This document shows, one piece after another, positions 53,243-59,740 of a stretch of 64,000 bases of DNA. The first letter of the stretch is position 1. Every line of letters begins with the position of its first letter. The DNA lies in assembly GCF_006539685.1 (NCBI RefSeq), contig NZ_BJNM01000008.1:38180-102179 (forward strand), given 5' to 3'. A program made the translations under genes and the position numbers. The notes beneath the pieces are model-generated. The model did not search any database. It saw only the letters and a list, made by a program, of their open reading frames with translations, and was not told the origin of the DNA. This stretch comes from Gluconobacter oxydans. GTDB taxonomy: Bacteria; Pseudomonadota; Alphaproteobacteria; Acetobacterales; Acetobacteraceae.

Positions 53243-54271
53243 ATGATCAAGAGCAGAGCTCCGCTATTCGGTCTTCTCGTCGCCACGGCCCTTGGCACGG
53301 CTGCCATGACCCCGTTCGTGTCGTCGGCGCAGGCTGCGGACATCACGGGCGCAGGGTCCAGCTTCGCCGCACCGATCTATGGTGCGTGGGGCACGGCGGC
53401 CAAGAGCCAGGCCGGTATCGCCGTGAACTACCAGAGCGTGGGCTCCAGCGCCGGTCAGGATCAGGTCATTGCCCGCACGGTTGACTTTGGTGCCTCCGAC
53501 AAGCCGATGAGCGGTGATCGTCTGGCCAAGGAAAAGCTGTACCAGTTCCCAACCGTCATGAGCGGTATCGTGGTCGTGGCGAACGTGCCGGGTATTGCTC
53601 CGGGCCAGCTCCGTCTCGATGGCCCGACGCTGGCCGGTCTGTATGACGGCGAGATCACGACCTGGGATGACGACCGCATCAAGGCCCTGAACCCGGGTCT
53701 GAAGCTGCCGGATACGGATGTCGCGCCGATCCACCGTGCGGATGGTTCGGGCACGAGCTACGTCTTCACGTCCTATCTGTCGCAGGTTTCCCCGACCTGG
53801 AAGCAGAAGCTTGGTGCCGGCACGTCCATCGCCTGGCCGGGTGGTTCGGGTGCACGTGGCAATGACGGCATTGCCGCCATGGTGCGTCAGACGGAAGGTG
53901 GCGTGGGTTACGTCGAGTATTCCTATGCCGCGCAGAACCACCTGAACATCGCCCAGATGAAGAACCACAGCGGTGCCTTCGTTGCCCCGACGCTGGCCAG
54001 CTTCGCGGAAGCCGCCAAGGCTGCTGACTGGGCCCATGCCGATCACTATGCGGTGAACCTGCTGGACACGGATGGCGCATCGTCCTGGCCGATCGTGACG
54101 GCAACGTTCGTTCTGGTGCCGGTTGATGCCGCCCAGAAGGAGTCCGGCAAGGCTGTGCGCAACTTCTTTACGTGGGGTTTTCAGCATGGTGACGCGGACA
54201 ATGCCCGCCTCGACTATGTCAGTCTGCCGCAGAACGTGAAGACGGACATTCTGGCCAACTGGCCGAAGTAA
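53243..54271 (+). CDS. pstS: periplasmic phosphate-binding protein PstS
   Basis: This 342-residue protein has a signal peptide (ending SSAQA, about 31) and the PstS core. ITGAGSSFAAPIYGAW and VGSSAGQDQVIARTVDFGASDKP bind phosphate, RADGSGTSYVFTSYLSQ supplies further ligands, and GSGARGNDGIAAMV, VGYVEYSYA and WPIVTATFVLV complete the family pattern. PstS delivers phosphate to the PstCAB transporter. The ribosome site AAGGGA precedes the ATG. Unusually, no pstC, pstA, pstB or phoU follows; a terminator closes the unit and an MFS gene comes next. Confidence 0.96.
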   Translation: MIKSRAPLFGLLVATALGTAAMTPFVSSAQAADITGAGSSFAAPIYGAWGTAAKSQAGIAVNYQSVGSSAGQDQVIARTVDFGASDKPMSGDRLAKEKLYQFPTVMSGIVVVANVPGIAPGQLRLDGPTLAGLYDGEITTWDDDRIKALNPGLKLPDTDVAPIHRADGSGTSYVFTSYLSQVSPTWKQKLGAGTSIAWPGGSGARGNDGIAAMVRQTEGGVGYVEYSYAAQNHLNIAQMKNHSGAFVAPTLASFAEAAKAADWAHADHYAVNLLDTDGASSWPIVTATFVLVPVDAAQKESGKAVRNFFTWGFQHGDADNARLDYVSLPQNVKTDILANWPK

Positions 54272-54353
54272 GGTCTGCGTCCCTGTCCGGAATGAGGAAT
54301 GGCTCCTGAATTCGGGGCTGGTCAGTCCGGACAAAAAGGCGTTGAGTATGGCA

Positions 54354-54386
54354 ACGGGCTTCTCCAGCAGGGGAAGCCCGTTTTCG
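54354..54386 (+). terminator. terminator of pstS
   Basis: A nine-base stem (ACGGGCTTC / GAAGCCCGT) with a ten-base loop is followed by TTTTCGGTTTT. It lies 83 bases after the pstS stop. Confidence 0.8.
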
Positions 54387-54417
54387 GTTTTCTGCTCTGT
54401 CCAGTCATGGTGCCTGC

Positions 54418-55665
54418 GTGTCCGTTACGTCGCTGTCCGAAGAGACCTCCCCCGCGGGGATGAATGCCCTGACCCGTGTGCTGATCGGTGTGATCTTCAT
54501 TCTGGGGCCCGTTTCGACAGACATGTACCTGCCGGCGTTTCCGGCTCTGGAGCATGATCTGGGGCATGGGCCCGGATCGGCGCAGCTGACACTGACGGCG
54601 TGGCTGGCGGGGCTGGCGATCGGACAGTTCACCCTGGGGCCGCTCTGTGACCGTTATGGGCGCAAGCTGCCGCTTCTGTGCGGGCTGGTGGTGTATGCCC
54701 TTGCTTCGGTCGGGCTGGCCCTGACGACCAGTTTCCATATGTTCTGTGCGCTGCGTTTCATAGCGGCTCTGGGCGGTGCGATCAGCTCGGTCGCGCCGCG
54801 CGCGATGGTGCGCGATGTGGCGACCGGAGCGGCGGGTGTGAAGCTCATGTCGCAGCTGATGCTGATTTTCGGGCTGGGGCCGCTGCTGGCCCCCTCGATC
54901 GGCAGCTTCCTGCTGGATCTGGGGAACTGGCGGCTGATTTTCTGGGCGAATGTCGTCTTTGGCGTTGTGATGTTTCTCGGCACGCTGTTTCTGCTGCCGG
55001 AAACGCTTCCGATGGAGCGGCGTTTTGCTCTGCCGGTCAGCGGCATGGCGGCGCGTTACCGGGATCTGTTGCGGGAGCCGCTGTTCTGTTCCGCGGTGAT
55101 GGTCGTGAGCTTCGGGACGTTCACGATGTTTGCTTATCTGTCCAACGCCCCGGCGCTGTTCGAGAACATCCTGCATTTCTCGCCGCATCTGTTCGCCATT
55201 TTCTTCGGGCTGAACGGCGTGGGCTTCATTCTTGGCTCGCAGATTAATGCGCGACTGGCCAACCGGTTCCTGTTTACGCGGGTGATGGAAATCGGGATGC
55301 TGGCGGTGCTGATGTTCTGCGTGCTGGCCGTGGCGGTGTGTCTGAGCGGACTGGCAGGGCCAAAGGATCCGTGGATCCTGTGTGCGCTGATCTGGTGCAC
55401 GACATTTTCGCTGGGCTTCATCGGGCCGAACGCGGGCATTCTGGCCCTGACGCATCACGGGCATCAGGCGGGCGCGGCTTCGGCGCTGATGGGAACAATG
55501 AACTGGACGATCGCCGGTCTGGCGGGAGTCATGATGTCGTTTCTGCCGACGCACTGGGTCGGGTCGACATCGATCGGCATGCTGGTCGGGATCAGTTGCT
55601 GCTGGCTGTGCGATCTGTGGCGCCGCCGGCTGGATCCGGAATCCTATCTCTCTGTCCGGCACTGA
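54418..55665 (+). CDS. Bcr/CflA-family multidrug efflux transporter
   Basis: This is a 415-residue 12-helix MFS protein. STDMYLPAFPALEHDL in the first loop, LCDRYGRKLPLL after helix 2, and LGGAISSVAPRAMVRDV in helix 4 are typical of the Bcr/CflA group, which exports drugs such as bicyclomycin, chloramphenicol or florfenicol and sometimes cysteine. The actual substrate is unknown. The GTG at 54418 has no clear ribosome site. The ATG at 54460, which would still include the whole first helix, is a real alternative. Confidence 0.88.
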   Translation: MSVTSLSEETSPAGMNALTRVLIGVIFILGPVSTDMYLPAFPALEHDLGHGPGSAQLTLTAWLAGLAIGQFTLGPLCDRYGRKLPLLCGLVVYALASVGLALTTSFHMFCALRFIAALGGAISSVAPRAMVRDVATGAAGVKLMSQLMLIFGLGPLLAPSIGSFLLDLGNWRLIFWANVVFGVVMFLGTLFLLPETLPMERRFALPVSGMAARYRDLLREPLFCSAVMVVSFGTFTMFAYLSNAPALFENILHFSPHLFAIFFGLNGVGFILGSQINARLANRFLFTRVMEIGMLAVLMFCVLAVAVCLSGLAGPKDPWILCALIWCTTFSLGFIGPNAGILALTHHGHQAGAASALMGTMNWTIAGLAGVMMSFLPTHWVGSTSIGMLVGISCCWLCDLWRRRLDPESYLSVRH

Positions 55666-55691
55666 GCGCGGTCCGCGTCAGCCGGGAGAGG

Positions 55692-55731
55692 AAAAAGCGG
55701 GACGCCCGGCACGAAGGCCGGGCCTGTCCCG
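55692..55731 (-). terminator. terminator of the 45-residue peptide gene
   Basis: A long GC-rich hairpin (CGGGAC-CCCGGC against GCCGGG-GTCCCG with small bulges, 55698-55731) is followed on the minus strand by five U residues (55692-55696). It starts 13 bases after the peptide stop. Confidence 0.82.
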
Positions 55732-55743
55732 AGATAACTGGGA

Positions 55744-55881
55744 TCAGCTCTCGGAAACGCGGTCGGAAGCAACCGTAGCAATCATCAGCGCGCCGATCAT
55801 CGGAACGAAAGCAACCATCGAGAACTGTGCGAGCAGGCTGGTGGGAAGGCCGATCAGGTGGATCAGGGTCATGGACGTCAT
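55744..55881 (-). CDS. 45-residue single-helix membrane peptide
   Basis: The frame encodes 45 residues, beginning MTSMTLIHLIGLPTSLLAQF and ending ATVASDRVSES. A hydrophobic stretch (about residues 5-38) could span the membrane once, and the C terminus is charged. GGAGA lies eight bases before the ATG, and a strong terminator follows 13 bases after the stop. A 20-base palindrome lies 89 bases upstream. These signs of an independent unit make it a convincing small gene, although I recognise no family. It could be a small stress or transporter-regulating protein or a type I toxin; Met-rich hydrophobic peptides of this length occur in each class. Confidence 0.7.
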   Translation of the reverse strand: MTSMTLIHLIGLPTSLLAQFSMVAFVPMIGALMIATVASDRVSES

Positions 55882-55969
55882 TTGGAAAATCTCCGTGTGG
55901 TTATCTTTGCCGTTTTGCGGCGTGCAGCGGGAGAAACTCCAGAATCGGGGTCCAAAGCAACAAATACAG

Positions 55970-55989
55970 ATGCAGGGTCAGCCCTGCAT
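55970..55989. promoter_or_regulatory. 20-bp palindrome upstream of the small-peptide gene
   Basis: ATGCAGGGTCAGCCCTGCAT has perfect eight-base arms around TCAG. It lies between the DUF2721 stop and the 45-residue peptide start. It may be an operator for the peptide or a weak terminator of the DUF2721 gene. The remaining roughly 280 bases of this gap are AT-rich and otherwise without a visible feature. Confidence 0.5.
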
Positions 55990-56164
55990 TCCGTGCATAA
56001 ATGCCTTTTAAACTTTTGCCTTCTTTGCGGAGACGCCGTTTTTGTTCCCGCCGGGCGATTATTTCGCTTTTGTTAAAGTAAAGCGGGATACGCTTGCAGA
56101 TCAGGATTTCTTGCGGGAAACAGTACCGTTCCGGGTGGTTTTTGAAATAAAATTGCGCGGAAGG

Positions 56165-56662
56165 TTATTCCGCGTCGAGGCTCAGATCGGTGTCGCGACG
56201 CAGTCCGTGCCAGCTCAGCAGGGTGTCGGCGAGGAAGAACATCAGCGATCCGACGGTGCAGGCGAGAGCTATGCCGAAAAGTGCGAGCAGCCATGCTGAC
56301 GTCGAAGCGTCCCGGATCGAGCCCACAAACAGCGCCATGGCCGCGCCGCAGGTCGAGGCGCCGCCGATGGCGTTGAGGAGAATCGCGACATCCAGAACGA
56401 AGACGCGGCGGTGCAGGCGGGTCTGCTGGGTTTTGAGGCGTTCGGGGCTGTCGACGGGGTCGACCGGGGTATCGTCCGTTTTCGGGCTGCCCAGTTTCTT
56501 GCGCACGTCTTCGAGATGATCGGCGACGCGGGCCAGGCGTGTGTTGAACACGTTGATGAGGGTGCCGATGCCCGACAGCATGAAAACGGGGGTGAGCGCG
56601 ACCTGGATCAGGTGGGCGGCGCTGTCGACGGGATCGGGATCATAGGAAATCGGGAAAGCCAT
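56165..56662 (-). CDS. DUF2721 family membrane protein
   Basis: The 165-residue protein has three membrane helices: one near the N terminus (about 20-38, VALTPVFMLSGIGTLINVF) and two near the C terminus (about 90-112 and 122-144). A basic segment NTRLARVADHLEDVRKKL and a charged cytoplasmic loop lie between them. The spacing and the RLARV...HRRVFVL motifs match DUF2721, a family of unknown function widespread in proteobacteria. It is divergent from the creatininase gene. Confidence 0.85.
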   Translation of the reverse strand: MAFPISYDPDPVDSAAHLIQVALTPVFMLSGIGTLINVFNTRLARVADHLEDVRKKLGSPKTDDTPVDPVDSPERLKTQQTRLHRRVFVLDVAILLNAIGGASTCGAAMALFVGSIRDASTSAWLLALFGIALACTVGSLMFFLADTLLSWHGLRRDTDLSLDAE

Positions 56663-56783
56663 AGCGTCTTATACTGCATAATCCGTTTCCGGAAAGACCG
56701 GAAGCCTGCAATCCGGGCTCTGGAAAAGGCGCCCCAAGATGGAGTAGGGAAGGGCAGCCATTGCCAGAGGTGTTCCGGTCCGG

Positions 56784-57641
56784 ATGTTCAACCTGTCTCG
56801 CCTGTCCCGTCATATTGTCCTGTTCTGCGTCGGGATGGGTCTGTCTGTCCCGGTTGTGCAGGCGCAGGGTATGGCCGGCGAGGGCGCGCATTGCAGCGGT
56901 CTGGCGCTTCAGGCCGAGTTCGCCTGCCGGAGCTGGACCGAGGTGGCGCAGGATGTGAAGGCGGGGACGGATACCGTCATCATTCCCGTGGGCGGAACCG
57001 AGCAGAGCGGCCCTTACATGGCGGTCGGCAAGCATAATGTGCGGGCACAGGTTCTGGCTGATGCGATTGCGGTTCAGGCCGGGCATACGCTGGTGGCCCC
57101 TGTTGTGGCCTATGTGCCCGAGGGCTCGACGAGTCCGCGCACGTCTCACATGAAGTTTCCGGGCACGATTTCTGTACCGCCTGCCGTGTTCGAGGGGCTG
57201 CTCAAGGGCGCTGCGGAGAGTTTCCGTGTTCAGGGTTTCCGGCGGATCGTGCTGCTGGGCGATCATGGCGGATACCAGTCTTTCATGGCGCAGGTGGCGC
57301 AGGAGCTGAACCGGGCCTGGAAGGGTCAGGCAGCCGTGCTTTATCTGCGCGATTACTATGAAGTCGTTCCTCACCAGTATGCCGATGCCCTGCGCGCGCA
57401 GGGCCATGCGGCCGAGGTGGGGCTTCATGCGGAGCTGAGCGATACGTCGCTGATGCTGGCGGTCGATCCGTCGCTTGTGCGTCAGGATGCGTTGCGCGCG
57501 GCTCCGAAACCGGGTGCGGCCGATGGCGTCTATGGTGGCGATCCGCGGCGCGCATCGGCCGGGCTCGGCCGGATCGGCACGGACATGCAGATCCGGACCG
57601 CGGTTGCGGCAATCCAGTCTTTCCAAAGGAGCCATCCATGA
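56784..57641 (+). CDS. secreted creatininase-family protein
   Basis: The protein has 285 residues with a signal peptide ending VVQAQ (about 28). The creatininase fold is shown by TVIIPVGGTEQSGPYMAVGKHN (metal site), STSPRTSHMKFPGTISVP, VLLGDHGGYQ and HAELSDTSLML. Creatinine amidohydrolases and their relatives are metal-dependent amidases. In this secreted subgroup the first metal motif departs from EQHGPH...D, and here the second His is Tyr (GPY), so activity and metal content are uncertain. Translation is coupled by ATGA to a secreted beta-propeller protein, which suggests that the two act together in the periplasm. Confidence 0.82.
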   Translation: MFNLSRLSRHIVLFCVGMGLSVPVVQAQGMAGEGAHCSGLALQAEFACRSWTEVAQDVKAGTDTVIIPVGGTEQSGPYMAVGKHNVRAQVLADAIAVQAGHTLVAPVVAYVPEGSTSPRTSHMKFPGTISVPPAVFEGLLKGAAESFRVQGFRRIVLLGDHGGYQSFMAQVAQELNRAWKGQAAVLYLRDYYEVVPHQYADALRAQGHAAEVGLHAELSDTSLMLAVDPSLVRQDALRAAPKPGAADGVYGGDPRRASAGLGRIGTDMQIRTAVAAIQSFQRSHP

Positions 57642-58864
57642 CATTCAAGACTCCTCTTCTAGTGGCGATGACGCTGCTGGGAGCTGCCGCGGCCCATGCG
57701 CAGGAATACTCCCCGAGTGCGCCGATGGTGCCGGTGCCGGCCGATGCGTCCGCTCCTGTCGCCGCAACGGCGCCGGCTGCAGCCTCCGGTATCCAGACGA
57801 TTCCGGGCATGCCGCCTGTGATCGACCCGAAGAACATCTACAGCGAGACGACGCCGTCCCATATCTCGCCGGCGATCGCGCAGGACCCGGCCCGCATTTA
57901 TGTGCCGAACCTGCGCGGGGACAGCGTCTCCGTCATTGATCCGGCATCCTTTCAGGTCGTGGACACGTTCCCGGTCGGGCACTCGCCGCAGCATGTGGTG
58001 CCGTCCTGGGATCTGCGGACGCTGTGGGTGACGAACAACAGCGAAGGCCGTCCGGACGGCTCGCTCACGCCGATCAACCCGGCGACGGCCAAGCCGGGTC
58101 CGTCCATTGCCGTGGATGATCCGTACAACATGTATTTCACGCCGGACGGGAAATACGCGATCACGGTGGCCGAGGCGCACAAACGTCTGGACTTCCGCGA
58201 TCCGCATACGATGGAGCTGAAGGGCTCGGTCGAGACGCCGGAATGCAAGGGCGTCAATCACGCCGATTTCTCCATCGACGGCAAATACGCGATCTTCACC
58301 TGCGAGTTCGGCGGTTATGTCGCCAAGGTCGATACGGTGAACCTGAAGATGATCGGGATGCTGAAGTTGTCCAGGGGCGGGATGCCGCAGGACATCCTGA
58401 CGGCGCCGGACGGTCACAAGTTCTACGTGGCGGACATGATGGCTGATGGCGTGTTCGTTGTGGATGGGGATTCCTTCAAGGAGACCGGCTTCATCCCGAC
58501 GGGCATCGGCACGCATGGCCTGTATCCGAGCCGTGACGGCAAGCTGATGTATGTCGCCAATCGTGGCTCACACCGCATCCATGGTCCGAAGCATGGGCCG
58601 GGTGGCGTGTCGATCATCGATTTCGCGACGGACAAGGTCATCAAGACCTGGATGATTCCCGGTGGTGGCAGCCCGGACATGGGCAATGTCAGCGCGGACG
58701 GCAAGCTGCTCTGGCTGTCGGGTCGGTTTGATGACGTGGTCTATGCGATCGACACTGATACGGGTGCGATGCGCAAGATCCCGGTCGGCGCGGAGCCGCA
58801 TGGCCTGACGGTCTGGCCGCAGCCGGGACGCTACAGCGTCGGGCATACGGGTATCCTGCGGTAA
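57638..58864 (+). CDS. secreted YVTN/YncE-type beta-propeller protein
   Basis: The 408-residue protein has a signal peptide (ending AAAHAQ, about 22), an Ala/Pro linker to about 60, and a beta-propeller whose blades repeat the pattern (Y/F)V-x-N-x-x-(G/D)-(D/S)-S-V-x-V-I-D-x-x-(T/S). Examples are RIYVPNLRGDSVSVIDPAS, KLMYVANRGSHRIHG and GGVSIIDFATDKVIKTW. Such YVTN/YncE proteins bind ligands or partner proteins in the periplasm, and some sit beside quinoprotein dehydrogenase genes. It follows the creatininase gene with an ATGA overlap, and a strong terminator closes the unit. Confidence 0.88.
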   Translation: MTFKTPLLVAMTLLGAAAAHAQEYSPSAPMVPVPADASAPVAATAPAAASGIQTIPGMPPVIDPKNIYSETTPSHISPAIAQDPARIYVPNLRGDSVSVIDPASFQVVDTFPVGHSPQHVVPSWDLRTLWVTNNSEGRPDGSLTPINPATAKPGPSIAVDDPYNMYFTPDGKYAITVAEAHKRLDFRDPHTMELKGSVETPECKGVNHADFSIDGKYAIFTCEFGGYVAKVDTVNLKMIGMLKLSRGGMPQDILTAPDGHKFYVADMMADGVFVVDGDSFKETGFIPTGIGTHGLYPSRDGKLMYVANRGSHRIHGPKHGPGGVSIIDFATDKVIKTWMIPGGGSPDMGNVSADGKLLWLSGRFDDVVYAIDTDTGAMRKIPVGAEPHGLTVWPQPGRYSVGHTGILR

Positions 58865-58886
58865 GGGTTGCGGGCTTTTCGAACGG

Positions 58887-58921
58887 AAAAAGGGAGACAG
58901 TGTTCTGTCTCCCTTTTTTTT
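58887..58921. terminator. bidirectional terminator
   Basis: A stem of about 14 bases (AAAAGGGAGACAG / CTGTCTCCCTTTT) with a four-base loop is followed by eight T residues on the plus strand and preceded by A residues. It serves the beta-propeller gene and probably the small membrane-protein genes arriving from the other side. Confidence 0.9.
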
Positions 58922-58954
58922 GTCTTGTGACTGACGGGCGCTGTCAGGGCGCGC

Positions 58955-59188
58955 TTAACGCCGGTTCGGTGCCGCTGATTTCCTGGAAAAGAGGCGGTCG
59001 ATCGGCGGCCCTATGAAATAGCCGATGATCCCGGTGATCAGGACGGAGGGCCAGGCCCATCCGGCGTAATCCTTGAAGAAATCCTGATTTTCCAGATAGG
59101 TCATGACGGCGATGTCGATCAGGACGAGGGTCCACAATGTCGTGGACAGGAAGGGCTGGAGCCAGGCGTGGCGGATTGTACGGGTCAT
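58955..59188 (-). CDS. small two-helix membrane protein
   Basis: This 77-residue protein has two membrane helices (about 13-32, FLSTTLWTLVLIDIAVMTYL, and 45-62, WPSVLITGIIGYFIGPPID) and a basic C terminus RLFSRKSAAPNRR. AGAGG lies five bases before the ATG. It follows the 103-residue membrane protein by 15 bases and almost certainly shares its transcript. I recognise no family and propose no function. Confidence 0.75.
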   Translation of the reverse strand: MTRTIRHAWLQPFLSTTLWTLVLIDIAVMTYLENQDFFKDYAGWAWPSVLITGIIGYFIGPPIDRLFSRKSAAPNRR

Positions 59189-59203
59189 GGAGGCCTCTCC
59201 TGA

Positions 59204-59515
59204 TTACGAGATCGAGACGTGGAAGACGAAGATCATCCCGCAGATGAAGGCCCCGAGCAGCGGAAGCCAGCAGGTGTGCAGGTGGTTGTGGTCGTCCATG
59301 TAGGAATAGGCCAGCGCGAGCGCCACATAGACATGCGCGAACACGAGCCCGAGGACCATTCCGATGAAACGCTTTTTCAGAACCTGCTCTTCCTGGCGGT
59401 TCTTCTCGGCCAGGGTGGCGGGATCTGGCGTGGCCATGGGGGTGTCGGTGAGGGCGGCCGTGGCGGTCTTCTGATCGGGTTCGGACGGCTCTGATGAGAC
59501 CAGGGCTAGAGACAT
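59204..59515 (-). CDS. small membrane protein with acidic/Ala-rich N terminus
   Basis: The 103-residue protein has a polar N-terminal half (about 1-48, rich in Ala, Thr, Pro and Glu) and two membrane helices (about 50-70, FIGMVLGLVFAHVYVALALAY, and 80-100, LPLLGAFICGMIFVFHVS). The intervening loop DDHNHLHTCW, with three His and a Cys, could bind metal. The ATG at 59515 has AAGGA eight bases upstream, which favours it over the ATG at 59533. It is the first gene of a two-gene unit. The function is unknown. Confidence 0.72.
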   Translation of the reverse strand: MSLALVSSEPSEPDQKTATAALTDTPMATPDPATLAEKNRQEEQVLKKRFIGMVLGLVFAHVYVALALAYSYMDDHNHLHTCWLPLLGAFICGMIFVFHVSIS

Positions 59516-59740
59516 CGCTGGATTCCTTGGCATGATCCTCGCCGTTTGGCGGGCGATGCGGGGCCACAGGAAAATCGGGCCGGGAAATCGTCTGCGTGGC
59601 AGCGGTGAGGAGGGTTCTCGATAATATGAAGACAGGATGATCCTGTCGGAACCTTAAATCAAGACTTTATTTAATTGATTAACAATTATGGGCGAAGCAT
59701 GTCGGAATGGCATCGTTCCGCCCATGGGCCGGTCTGGAGG

